Assembly: GCA_008711295.1 (NCBI GenBank)
Contig: VUYV01000622.1
Location: forward strand, 186,001 to 250,000
Source: Anarhynchus alexandrinus
Lineage: Eukaryota; Chordata; Aves; Charadriiformes; Charadriidae
Direction of reading: 5' to 3'
DNA: 64,000 nt
The translations under genes and the position numbers were made by a program. Every line of letters starts with the position of its first letter. The first letter of the stretch is position 1. The notes under the pieces were generated by a model. It worked only from the letters and a program-made list of their open reading frames with translations. It was not told where the DNA came from and made no database searches. Positions 37,738 to 49,805 of this stretch are shown here, piece by piece.

Positions 37738-38979
37738 AAGATGAAGGCAATAGCCCAAGCGGTGCTGAAGCAGTGGCTGCCCACAGCAAGGCTGGCTTCC
37801 TCAAAGCCTGACCTATACCAACTGTCTGGGCAGGACAAGGTCGATTCACCAAAAGCCCACTGTTTTGCATAAAGATGATTTTTACATTTTCAGCTCAAAA
37901 ATCGAAACAGAAACCACCTCTTGGACACCCTTGTACAAAGCCAGCATTTCTGTATTTTAAAGGTACATTTGAATTGTTTACTTTTGAGAGTTTTCTAGGA
38001 AAAAAATGCAATTGAAATGAGATGGCCTCTATTATTTTTGCAATGCTCTTCACCAGAAATCCAACTTTAAGGTTTTGTTTTGCTTTCAAGAAAAAAAGAG
38101 GAAAAAAAAAATCAGAACTCTCCAAATTCCCCATGAAAGAGAAAATGGGGCTTTTAACAGTATTTTGAAAGATATCTTTTGCACCCAAAAGGCAGAGAGC
38201 TATGCCAGGATGGGGCCCTTGTGTGATCCTTCCTGTCCACGAGCAGCCACCAGAAGACTGCATATTTTGGGGAGATCCTCACTGCCTCAGAGCAGAATGA
38301 AGGCGTGCTTCCAGCGAGAGGTTTGCAGGTTGTGGCTCCGGATACTTGCAAAGCCCTTTGATTGCGAATTTAATGTGACCCTGGTGGAAAGTCAGGGGTC
38401 TGGCTGGCTAAATTAATGGGGAGAAACCCAACATTTTGTTCCTGACGCAACAGCTGTGAGGGAGATTTGACATCCACTTATCTCAAATCCAGCACTTCAG
38501 GCAGAGAAGAGGCTGGGTCCAGCCCTGATTTCCATTCCACTTTTAACCCTCGCAAACACTTAGCAATCTCCTCCTCCGGTGACAACTCGCTTCTTGAGCA
38601 AGAACAAGGACGCTCGTAATGGCCTGTGGTTACTGCAGGAGGAGTCCCGTGTGCTCTGTGGACCTTTCCATCCACCCCCACCGGATACGCTGTGTGTACT
38701 GCACACATGCCTCCGGGGATATTGCCTCTCTTGAACAACGTTTAAAGTATGTGGACTCACGCACAGGTTTACAGAGGGCAGAGTAAGGGAGCCATGACTC
38801 GATTCAGGCAGGGACTCATCCCTCGAACTCCGCTCTGACCTCAAGTCTTGGCAACACTTCACATTTTCCTTCAAGTCCCCAGAGGATTAATTCAACGTGA
38901 AGCCAATGAAATCACCCTGCCAGGTTTTCCCCTGGTCTATCTATGATCTTCCACTGCCCGGGGCCAGCTCATGCAGGAG
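37738..38979. other. Noncoding stretch, no gene seen
   Basis: A-rich tract at 38086-38110. No recognisable product or repeat. Confidence 0.45.
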
Positions 38980-39020
38980 CACACTAACTACTTTGAGGAT
39001 CACACTAACTACTTTGAGGG
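38980..39020. repeat. Near-perfect 21-bp tandem duplication
   Basis: The unit CACACTAACTACTTTGAGGA plus one base occurs at 38980-39000 and again from 39001 to 39020. The first 20 bases of each copy are identical. Confidence 0.9.
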
Positions 39021-41737
39021 AAGAGCCATTTGGTGCAATTCTACGTTATGCAAAAATTATGCTGGAACTGTACATAAAACATCGAGGCCAACAGAAAAGT
39101 ATAAACACGGTACATTGGGTATCAGCCACTAGGGAGGGATTTTTGTATATTAATTTACTCCCATCCAAGGGAACAGCGTTTTCTGGAATCAGTAGTGCCC
39201 TGAACAGGTATTTCAAGGCCCAAGACAGACAAGTCACTGCTTCCCCAGCCATGCCAGCTCGCTTTATCGCCAGCTCCCTGCACCTCCCCAGCCAGGCAGG
39301 AATGATGTGATCTGCAAGGCCATTCGGCGCTGCGCAGGAGTCGGGGCACACTGCGGAGGATCTTCAACAGCCTCAGGTGTAAGACGGGACACCAGCACAC
39401 AAAAGGGGAGCTGCCAGAGACAACCGGTGTTTAGACAGGAAAAAAATCCTAAAATTCTACCTGGATTTAGGAACTTCAAAAGTGTGCCTAGTTTTGAAGA
39501 GTGATGATAATCCAGCAGGGTTTGCATAGAGCTACCGTGAGAGGTGAGAACGGGCTCCAAATACAGTCCTACATGTCTGAATTTTAAGCACTCCAGTTGG
39601 ATCCTTTTGGCATTACAGTGACAATCTTGGCATCGCCACTCCCACAGTTATTTGCAATTAACAGTTGCCACATTCAAGCCTCCTTGTGTTCATTAACGTC
39701 CAGGTCTTGCCTGACACCCCACTGAGGCTGCAGATGAGACAGCAGAGTAGGCTAGGAGATGTTTTGCAGGAGGAACTTTCAATCAATCCCTGACCATCAC
39801 AATTTTCTTTCTAGACTGAATAACGTCTTTTCTACTTGCTCTGGTTTTCTCTGACAGCACTGTTAGCGCTATCAGAAATAACAGCAGTAGGTTAGACAGC
39901 AATGTCGTACTGGCATCTTTTTACACCCTGATTGCCACGGCTGTGAGGGTACCACCATTTCCTACTGCTGCAGCCACTGGAAATATTTCGTATTTTCAGA
40001 AGGAAATTAAGTCTGAATCTACAAAGAAAAGCCAGATGGGGTGAGAGGCTGCCATTCTGATTCAGTATGTATGATTAATAAAGAGAAAAACAAGAATCTG
40101 ATTCAATAACATATTCAAAGGACAGGATTAGCTTTAATGACACAAGAGTATAGTCCAGGGAAAATCATATAGAAGTGCATTCCCATAGCAGGGAAACAGT
40201 ATTTGCCACTGCCACAGACTGCTGCTGGCAGAGCTGGGACTGAGAAAGAGGCCGTTGGACAAATCTGTCTTAACCACAAGGCAGTCCTTGGCTCTCAAAC
40301 ACTAGTGTGAGTAAAGTAGTTTGTGCTTTATCTCAATTAAGTTGGAGGGGGCAGGGTAATGGGGACATTGCATTCCAACTTTAAATTGCATTCAGAAAGC
40401 CATTTTGTCTTATGCCCAAAGAGAGCAGACGAAGATGAAGAGGGTCTTGCAGAGCTATTTTTCATAATTTCCCTGGCTTTCCAAAAAGAAAGAAAAAAAA
40501 AGGTATTTTACTGAGAATCTTCATGTTTTCACAGGTCTTTCTTGGAGATTTTTAGAAGCACAATTGCCAAACCCACCCCTTATCTCTGCTCCTCCTATGC
40601 CACTAGCTTGGATATCTCAATAAAGAGCAGAAAGAAACAGAGGTGGCCTTAAAGAAAATATGATAGTGGAAAAGCCTAGAACAACAGAGGGAACTTTGCT
40701 CTCAGCCACTTTCAGTTCATTCCAGGCTGGCTTAGGCTAGGAAGTGCAAAATCTTCCAAGGCAGGTGCTGGTTGGTTTCCATTCTTGTCCATTTGCTAAG
40801 GCATCAGTTTAGTACCAAAGAGCCCAGATTTGGCTGCTTGAGCAATTGGTATTGCAGAGCCTTTGACTTGCCTGTACCTTAAGGCAGTCCCACCTGACTT
40901 TTGTTTTCATGATTACAGCCTCATCTTTAAGACTTCCTTGCCCTCTCCTTCCTGAGACCCCTGGACTATGACCATATCTTGAAACTACTTCCCTTACCGC
41001 CCTGAAGAAGGTGCCAGGCATTAAAACTCAGTCCCATCCTCCCATTATCGCTAATGGAGTAAGACCTTGAAATCCCAGCCTCCAAGTCGTACCAGCCATT
41101 GGGAAAACAAGCAGGATTTCTATTAGATCAACAATACAAGCTATAACCAAATTGAATATTCACAATACTGGCCTTCCTTTTCTTCCCACCTTGCTTCCTT
41201 CTTCAGTGAGATAGTTTAAGTTAGTATTTGAAGTATTGGTGCCGTTTTGCAAATGTCCCTTGCTGTGTCTGCAACCAACTCCTTATGCCTCGTGGCATGA
41301 GCCCTGAAAAACTACCTTCTGTGCTCACTCCAGCCAAGCCTGAGAGTAGGAGATGGCTGATATCTGAAGAGGTTCTGACCTGACAGATGGAAAAAATCTT
41401 GCTACAGCCTTGCTCTTCCATTAGTTATTCATCTAACAAAAACAGTTCCTAGAATTAAGAGATCATAACATCTCTCTGGGTTTGCTCTGCACTACAGCAC
41501 TTGACTTTCTACTGCTCAGAGTGTGCCAAAGGAATGGCCTTGGCAGAAATGGAAGATGGATGTTTATCCAGTTAACAGACTGGTGGTCTGACTCAGCTAA
41601 TCCACACCAGCCCAGTGGAAGCTTCATGCTAAACACAGAACCGCTTCAGTTCTTTACTAGATCATCTCAACTCACTGACAGCTGAATAATTCATTTAGCA
41701 GTAAAAACCAGGAATAAAATTGCTGAATTACCGAGGC
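39021..41737. other. Noncoding stretch, no gene seen
   Basis: Short overlapping ORFs only. A mixed A-rich stretch lies at about 40485-40503. No repeat recognised before the CR1 element. Confidence 0.45.
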
Positions 41738-42482
41738 CAGAAGGGTGCTCTGTAGATCATCTATGTGACCCTCAGAGCAGGGTCACATAGAGCAAGTTGC
41801 TCAGGATCCTGTCCAGTCAGGTTCTGAATATCTCCAATATCTCTACCACTGCTCTGGACAACCTGTTCCCACATTTGACCACCCTCACAGTGAGTTTTTT
41901 TCTCATGTTTAAATGCAATTTCCTGTATTTCAGTTTGTGTCCATTGATAGGATCCCCCGGAGCCTTCCCTTCTCCAGACCAAACAACCCCAACTCTCTCA
42001 GCCTCTCCTCATATACTAGATACTCCAACCCCTTAATCTTGACCCTACCTTTGACTCATTCCGGTTTGTCCATGTCTCTCTCACACTGGGAGTCCAGCAC
42101 TGGTGACACCACCCCAGGTATGTCTCACCAGTGCCAAGGGAAGGCGAAGGATAACCTCCTCCACTGTTGGCAATGCTCTGCCTAATGCAGCCCAGGATGC
42201 CAGTTGTGGCCTTTGCCATGGAGGCACATTGCTGGCTCATGTTCAACTTGGTGTCCACCAGGACCCCCAAGTCCTTCCTCTGCACAGCTGCTTTCCAGCT
42301 GAGCAGCCCACAGCCTGGGCTGGTACGTGGGGTTGTTCCTCCCCAAGGACAGGACTTCGCACTTCCCCTCGTTCAACTGCATGAGGCTCCTGTTGGCCCA
42401 TTTCTCCAGTCTGTCCAGGTCCCGCTGGATGGCAGCACGACCATCTGGCGTATCAGCCACTCCTCCCAGTTTTGTATTGCCT
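41738..42482 (-). mobile_element. CR1 LINE fragment (3' part: end of reverse-transcriptase ORF plus 3' UTR)
   Basis: On the minus strand, 42460 to about 42280 encodes AIQRDLDRLEKWANRSLMQ and then LNEGKCEVLSLGRNNP. After a frameshift near 42280 the frame at 42285-42016 continues DLGVLVDTKLNMSQQCA and GILGCIRQSIA. These match the C-terminal part of CR1 ORF2, the non-LTR reverse transcriptase that drives retrotransposition. Toward lower coordinates comes the CR1 3' UTR, read on the plus strand as CCACCCTCACAGTGAGTTT, CTCATGTTTAAATGCAATTT and TTTCAGTTTGTGTCCATTG. It ends near 41738 at AGATCATCT and GGTCACATAGAGCA words. The 5' end is truncated near 42482, usual for LINE insertions. The terminal ATTCTATG octamers are not recognisable. 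The frameshift and stops show it is dead. Family assignment is from memory and strongly supported; the subfamily is not determined. Confidence 0.92.
41761..41790. other. Perfect 12-bp inverted repeat with 6-base loop at the CR1 3' end
   Basis: CTATGTGACCCT (41761-41772) is exactly reverse-complemented by 41779-41790, with loop CAGAGC. It sits inside the CR1 3' UTR close to the element's 3' end. The usual CR1 sequence there is only partly self-complementary (an AGGGTCACCTAGAGCA-like word), so this copy has a better hairpin than I expect. Confidence 0.85.
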
Positions 42483-44237
42483 GGGCTTTGTACATAGGCC
42501 TTCGTTCAAAAGCAAAAAGAGAAAATATTAACTATCTTTTTCACTGTTTTCACCAATCATATGATCTTATATGATCCCACAAAGCTGAACTTGAAGCCTG
42601 CAGTTGTGTTTGCACAAACTTCACCTGTGCATAACCAACTCATAGCTCAAAGACCTGAGATCCAACAGCCAATCTCATGTATTCATGCTGGAAAAGGAAG
42701 AATCCTACAGAGAGACAATGATACGCATCCTATCCAATCATTCCTTCTCTCTTTTATTTTATTTGCCTGGTAAATTAAAATTATAGAATTAAAAACTAGC
42801 AGCTGCAACTCAGAGAGGCCAATATCCTCTGTGGATGACTCACCCTCTTGTGGGGTTTTTTTGGGATGTGTTCCTGAGGAAATGAAAACATGCTAGTGTC
42901 TTTTTTCTCTCACTTCCTTACACAACACACTCACTGTTCTTCTCCTGCTTAGACGCTGATGTGCGTCTCTGTGGGACCTCTCTGTGTCAGGCTACACATG
43001 CTGCCTGATCTTCTGGATCATGTAGGCAGCCGGAGTCCAAAAGAAGTGACGGTGGTGTCATATCATGCCTGCTTCTGTCACCGGCGTGGCAGAACTGAGA
43101 AGGATGAAAATACCCATGAGATGGACAGAGACTGAAATGAGAGTGAGGCAGAGAAATGAAAGAAAGCACAGTCCTGACGGAAGAGATGCCACGTGGTGTT
43201 AAGGCTAAGTGATGACAGCCAAGCGCCGGTTGACTTCTAGTGGAAGACCACCAGGCACACCCAACACCCTGCAAGACCATGAGAAACTGAAATAAGGAAG
43301 TCAAGCTGTGCTTGCAAAGTCTCGGTTCCAGTTGCTTCATAACACACTTCCTTGTGGTGCCCTGCCTTCCAGATGGCACATTGCACTCCAAGAGCAGGCA
43401 GTTGAGAAGAGCATCAAAAAGCTTGATGCCCTGAAAGTCACCTTGAGGTGAGATTGAAGAGCACAGCCAGAGGCTGGGGTCACTCCTCAACCCCCTGGAG
43501 CAGGGCAGCAAAAAGAATGGGGCAATAAGGAGAACAACCCCATGAAAACATTATGATCTTATGAGCTCCTCTGACCAGCTAAGCTGAAGAATTAGAGAAG
43601 TCACAAAATTGATAAATCAGTACCCATGAGTCCCAATCCTTTCCCTTCATCCCTAGATGATGCTGGGGTTCAAGAGCTTTTGCCTGCTGGAAGGAGCTGT
43701 TTTGCCCTAGAGGTTCTCCTGCACTCTGGCACAGCTTTTGATGTGCATCAGATCGAGTCCTGGTGTCTCAGAGCTGACGCAGGCTCGTCCCTCCGAGCTT
43801 AGCATGCTGGTCATGAAAGGAGCTGATCCCCCACTGCTGACAGACGCTGAGCTTTTCTGATGTTCTATATTTTTAAGTGCTTTTGGGACTTCTGCTGTAA
43901 AACGCTTCCCTTTAATTTCCATTTAATTTCCTTAAAATTGTCACTGGAGCTGTTGATATCTCTGACACGTGTCAAACGCATCCTTTTCTGTGCTGTCTCT
44001 TTCTCCCCCACTACGCAGTATATATAAAGATTTTTAAAAAGGTTTTCAGCTCAGCACTTTACTACCCTCCTCCACACTTTTTTTGAGCATTCAACCCTTT
44101 TTTTTTTTAAATTGAAAAACCCTAACATAGTGCACCTAATTGAACATATAATTGTTTCATGTAGAGTTTCCCCAGAGAATTATATAATCTCAACCTGTCT
44201 TCCTTAGGCAGTGTATAATCATGCAATCTGCTGGCTT
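42483..44237. other. Noncoding stretch, no gene supported
   Basis: A minus-strand frame of 174 codons (42987-43511) has Ser/His/Cys-rich content and no domain. It may be chance or an unrecognised repeat. Eleven T lie at 44098-44108. Confidence 0.35.
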
Positions 44238-44296
44238 TCTGTTTCTCTTCTTTCTTCTCCCTTTCTTTTTTTTTTTTTTNTTTTTTTTTTCTCCCC
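44238..44296 (+). repeat. Pyrimidine tract with about 25 T, one N, ending CCCCAG
   Basis: From 44238 the plus strand is almost pure C/T. The T-run at 44266-44290 is broken only by N at 44280, and the tract ends CTCCCCAG, like an ideal splice acceptor. The plus-strand frames after it meet stops soon, so no exon is supported. The N shows the run length is uncertain. Confidence 0.85.
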
Positions 44297-46588
44297 AGTC
44301 CTTCTAATAAGTTTTCCACCTTGTCTAGACATCTCTGACACACGCTGCCTTTACCTAATCTTCAACCGGGAGATGTAGCAGCTCTCCTCTCTCCACACCT
44401 ACACCCGCATCTCAACAACTCCCGCCTGACAAGTCCTTATTCCAGCATCTCCTCTGCCAGTGCTATTTCTACCCCTTCCAGCTGCGTATTTCATCTCATG
44501 GAGGGATTTTTTAAATCTTTTTCTAATGTTGTGACTGTTACCCCATTAGGGCGAAGGCTCTCTTTTAATGGGAAAATACCTGCAATGACCAAAATTGACT
44601 GCATTTGATGATCAGTGGCTTAGGATGTTACAGTAATTAATACAATGCCACTAACAGGTAGGCGTGATCAGAAGTTTTCCATTGCAGTAGGCGTGAATAG
44701 GAAAAGTATGGACGGGACTTTTTTATACTACGTTAGTTTACGAAAAAATGCCCTCCAAGAACTATTCACTTATCGAAAGATGGCCAGGATATTTTGTGGA
44801 AATTGTGGCTTGCCTGCCTTGCCTTCTATTGTCTCTCTCTCGCCCCATGACACAACACAGCTGGTGATCTGCCAAACACAGCCTCCATCCCCGGGAAAGG
44901 GGTGAACCAGTTCAGCACCATGGGAACTGCAGCTGACGAAAGGTTCCTCCAAAATTCCCACTGAGCATTGCAGCAGCATTTCAAACTACCCTTGAGTCCT
45001 GGACAGCACTCTACCACTGGAAAAGCTCTGTCTTCCATGAGCAAAAGGCCCTGTCTTCCCAACCCCCGTTTGAATGAGTCCAGTCCTTTATCTTAGGCTA
45101 AGACAGAGGTTAAGTTTTGTTCGAGTCTGGCAGGAATCTCATTTCCCCCAGTTAGTGCACAGCTTCCACTGGGGCACAGAGAGCAGAAAGCAAAATTATT
45201 TGTAATCATGTATTTGAAATGTGCAAACAAAATTACCTTGGAGTGAGTTCACATCCCTTCACATCTAGCTTTTCACCAACCATCTAGCAAATATGTTCCC
45301 TGGCAGGAATGTTTGCTGAGACAATAAATCACATTTTTTTAGCCCTTTGTTCAAAGTAACATTGAAATATGTAGCGGTGAGAGTATTTACCTCTCCAACC
45401 TGATCACCAGAACTACCCTCATCCACTTGGAGATTAGGAACATACCACATAGCTGATGTGTCCAAACACCGAAACTTTGAATCCAAGCAACAGATTTGAA
45501 GATTATGTTTGCACACCCTGAAAAGTCCCAAGTACCTGCACCAACGACAATTTTACAAAGCAACCGCAAAGCCCCGGGGCACTCCAAGGAGGTGAAGAAA
45601 GGAAGAAATAGCTTGAAACTGGATTCAGTTCCATTCAGGTTCCCTCGTGGGCAACATGTCCCATGTTTACACAGGCACTTCTCATATTTTTGAGCTTCCT
45701 CAGGCCAGCTGACCAAACAGTCGCTACACTTCTCTTGCAACTTTCTCCCCAGCTTTCCAGGTTCTTGTTCCACCAGAGGCAAGTTATTGCCAGTGACACT
45801 GAGACATGTAATTCCTTCCCGTCTATCCTGCATTACCCCAGTCTAACTGGCGTTGAGGTGTTACACCCTTCAAGCTACAAGCGCTTTGGGAAGGGATTGC
45901 CTATATTTTGATGACTTTCCTCTTCCCAAACAGATAAGTAAGATCCATGGGCATACTACAGCTTAATTCATTCTGGTGCCTGAGTGAAAATGGCCTTGTG
46001 TTTGAGTACTTACCCTGGGGTGTTGACCACTACCTTCGCTGCTCAGAATAAAAAGGTCCCAATCCCAAGCACTTGCTTGTGCCCAGAGCCATAGCCCTGG
46101 GTAACGCAGGTGGGCCCACTCGCACCTCCCACCTGCACAGGTCCTTGGCTCTGTCTCACAGCTCTGTCTGACCCCACGGAAAGCCAGGGGTTGCTCTTTT
46201 CTGGTCCAATCGAAAGGACAGGGCCACCATAGCCCAAGGCCACTGGGTGAGTCAGATCACCATGCGCTTCTAATCTAGCCAGCCACTGACACTTGCAACC
46301 CATTCACAAATTCACAGAGCAGCCTCTACCAGCAATATTACTAACAGTCTCAAACGTTTCAAATGCACGCGCAAGAAATCTAAAAGCAACGGTGTGGAGT
46401 TTTTTAAATAAATGTTTTTGTTTCTCTTTATTTCCCTTTGAATTTTAGAGCCTTCAAGGGCTGCATTTAGCAGGTTCTTTCAGCAACTACAATGTGCTTT
46501 TGAAAAGAGACGATCCAGGACCTTAGACTTTCAATGAAACTTAACGTAACATTGCAACAGACTGCTGTAACCCTGATACATATCTCAT
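44297..46588. other. Noncoding stretch, no gene seen
   Basis: On the minus strand, 44343-44122 gives a Lys/Glu-rich peptide, but this comes mostly from the A-tract. No repeat or product recognised elsewhere. Confidence 0.4.
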
Positions 46589-46627
46589 TGTAAAGAAATG
46601 AATGCACTTGTAAAGAAATGAATCACT
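46589..46627. repeat. 20-bp tandem duplication
   Basis: TGTAAAGAAATGAAT occurs at 46589-46603 and again at 46609-46623. The flanking CACT is shared, with one base deleted in the second copy. Confidence 0.85.
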
Positions 46628-49600
46628 TCTGGATAATGATTCGTGGGATCCTGAAGCAGCTGCACGAGAACAGCAGGCTGCACTTCTACGTTTGTAACAC
46701 CACTTCCAGGTGACTCCCACAATGTGCTCTGCTCTTCAAAGTCTAGAGCTGAGTACATCAGACAGCCCTGGGAGCCGGGAGACCTGGCCTCTTGACTTGT
46801 CCACTGACTCATTCACTGACTCCCTGCAAGTCACTAGAAATTATTCATTTTATCCCCCTGCAGAAGGGGCTGTGAGGGTCACCCCTTTGGCAGAGCAGAA
46901 GCTCTCTGTGACCTGTGGCTGGGACTCGCAACAAACACCGTACCATCATTCCTTGTTAGCAGTGTTGTTCTCGTAGCAGGACCACGGCACAGACAACAGC
47001 CAAGCAAACTTTTGCAATATCATGTGAGTGTGGTCAGGGGAAACTAACTGAAGCCCCTCTCCTAATTTAGATGCCACAGGGAGGTCACAGAACAGCAAAA
47101 CAATGTGATTTCTTGGTGCTGACCTTTCTTTTGACAAATAAAAGTTGCAATTGATTTTAAGGCTACCTGCTGGAGGATCTCCACTTGCTCCTTACTTTGG
47201 CAAAATATCAGTGAGGCAGCCTCCACTGGATTCCTCCCCTCTCATCCTGGGTGAAAAACCCCAGGGTTGTATCCTCATTAATAGGACTTCAGAAACCTGG
47301 ACTCATGCCTTAATTAGTCCCCAGTGTTACACCTGCATCCTTCTATGGAGCTGAGCAGGGGCTGCTCTGCGATGGGAGGCAGTGGGAACTCAACAGAAGC
47401 AGGACCCAGAGACTCCAGTGGCTTAAAACAACATGCGGATGAGACAATCAAGGGAGTCACCAGTCTAAGCGAAGAGAGGAACAAAACCGATATGGTTTAA
47501 CATGACCTGCTGCACATGCCATGCTATCGCTGACCATCATTTGCTGCTACCAGCCCATCTGCAACAGCCAGGGCCTTTCCACGATGCCTGGGCAGCAGTG
47601 CCCTGGGACATTACTGTACCACATGAAAGCGCTGTATTTTCCTAACAATGTTCTGTGTGAATGTTACTTCCTCAGTTGGCAGCTCCAATCTGCCAGAACG
47701 TTAATGAGAAACTAACGAAGAGCGCCAGGCTAATGCAGAAGCAGTAATGAAGACTAATCTCTCCCCAGAGAGGATGACATGCCTTCTCAGAGACCTGATG
47801 CACCGTAACAGCCTTTAGAGGGTCAAAAGTGGGTCAATGAAAGCTAATTAATAGCAAAACTCTCTCTTGTTCTTAATTACAGAGTGGTGCGTGGGGATTT
47901 CAAATAAGCCGCTCGGTCCATTCTAGCCACTGAATTCCCAAGCTGGGACCCGTGAGCCACGCAGGAATTTGATGGCATAACTGGGCACAGGTCTCTTACT
48001 GGGAAACATGCACAGCCAGGGAGACCCGGGCAGCCTGGGCTTCATTCCCTAGGAGCAACTAGGAGTCTTGGTTTTGGAAGATGCGTTGGATGACCTTCTG
48101 CGTAACACAGCACAGGACCTCAGTGGGGTCCTGCCTATTATTAGGGCAGCAAATGATTCCTGAGCAGGGATCTCAGGTCAGGCTGAGATTACTCTTCTCA
48201 ACAAGCTCCTGGCACCCTCTGGCAGCCTTCGGAGTTGGTTCTCCTACAGTACAATTCCCTGATCCATAATTTATTGCCAAAGGATGCTAGATTTGTACGT
48301 GGCTTCAAGACATGGCCTTAACAAGTCTGTCAAAGAGGGTCTCATCAAGGCCTGTCACTTACAGAGACATTACTACTGGCCTGAAAAGCTCCTGGGAACA
48401 GAAGCAGCATGGGAAGACTCTGCAACACCAGAGCACCTTTCCATTTGGGAACGTGACCGAGTTCCCAAGCCTGCTGCTCACTTCCACTGTGGCCTTACAT
48501 CACTGCAGCCCCCTTGCCTTGATTCCTGGCCCACCACATGAAGGTACTTTGAGGTAGAGAGTGTAGCGTCCCAGGTAATGCTTCTGTCTCTGGTGCTTGT
48601 GTCCCCATGCTGCCTCATGCAACAGCCTTTGCCAGGCCTTCAAGACGTGACCATCACACCTGTTTGATGAAGATGCTTCTGCTCTTCCTTTGCCTCCCCC
48701 GGGTAAACCCACTTAATAGAAAAAACAGCAAACAATTCCCCTGGGCCATCTCTGTGCTGAGAGGGTGAACTGGAGGAGAAAGCACCAAGCTTTGCTGCTC
48801 TAGATGAGCCACAAAAGCAGTGAGCACTTAGGATTCCTGTCTTGCCTGGCTGGAGCCCAAATGGAAGCAAATCCTCTGCAGGCAGGGCTGTCCTGCCAGC
48901 TCCACAGTCTCACAGAGGGAAAACACGCTGGGGCTAAGGAAAAATCAATGACTTTGCACATGTCTTTGCAAGGCTGTATTCAGGGAGGTGACTGGCACTG
49001 AAATTGCCCTACTTACCACAAAAGCAGTGACAGTGCCACCACCGCAGCAGGGGACAGACTGACTCCAGGCCTTGTTTCAGTCCTTGTATTCTAATTGGAG
49101 CAGGCTGTGCTGCCAGCAAGAAAACAGGATCCTTTACAAGATCAGAGGTACATGTCTCCCACTATGCTTTCAAAGGTGAGCCAACAGCTCCACGACTGCA
49201 TTTAACTCTTGCCTGGCTGACATCCGCAGCCCCAGTCCATGCAGACTCCCCGCAGGAGTGGGGAAGTGGGGTGGAAATCAATAGGCACATCAGCACATCA
49301 GCGGAGCAAACAGAAACCATCTTAATTCTGTCTAACCTCTCACATGGGACTGTCTCCCCTCCCGCATTTTATGCTGGGCAGTGCCATTGCTCATGCATTT
49401 AGACGTCCTCTCCAAGCGGTGTTGGCAAGGGCTAGGGGCAGAGCTGACACCCTTAGACCACACTGCACACATCATGCTCTTGGGGCAAGAGAGTTCTTCC
49501 CACTCACACTCTCTGGCGAGCACCTGAAGTCCTTCTGCTAGGCTCCAGCATGAGTGGAGAACTGAAATGGGCATTAGCAGAGGCTCGTTCAGGCTGTAGG

Positions 49601-49756
49601 TCTCTGTCTAAAGGCGTTCTGTCCCTCTTGGTAGGAACACACTGCCCGTGCACCCAGGGGAAACGCTGCTCCCTTAACATCTGAATAGAATACCTCGGGT
49701 ATTCTGCTAAGCTGAGCATTTAAAGGAAGGACGTATCCACCTCCCACTGATAGCAG
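46628..49756. other. Noncoding stretch with a regulatory-looking block
   Basis: The part at about 47690-47900 is rich in TAATGA, CTAATTAATAG and TTAATTAC words, with a texture like conserved enhancers. No gene or known repeat was identified. Confidence 0.4.
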
Positions 49757-49805
49757 AAGGACTTAGGCACCTAATTCTGCTAGGCGCCTTTGAAAACTCT
49801 GGATT
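49757..49805. repeat. Possible ancient palindromic interspersed-repeat scrap
   Basis: CTTAGGCACCTAATTCTGC followed by TAGGCGCCTTTGAAAA contains two near-palindromic TAGGCRCCT words. From memory this resembles an old repeat common in turtles, crocodilians and birds with TTAGGCGCCTAA and CCTTTGAAAATCTG words. Only about 50 bases match, so the call is weak. Confidence 0.3.

Noticed and set aside
42016..42460. Minus-strand ORFs as a host gene
   Set aside because: They are the decayed end of the CR1 reverse-transcriptase ORF, already listed as a mobile element.
42987..43511. Minus-strand ORF of 174 codons next to the CR1 copy
   Set aside because: Composition is irregular (Ser, His, Cys), with no LINE, retroviral or cellular motif recognised.
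44122..44343. Lys/Glu-rich minus-strand ORF
   Set aside because: The charged stretch is the translated complement of the pyrimidine tract and includes the unresolved base.
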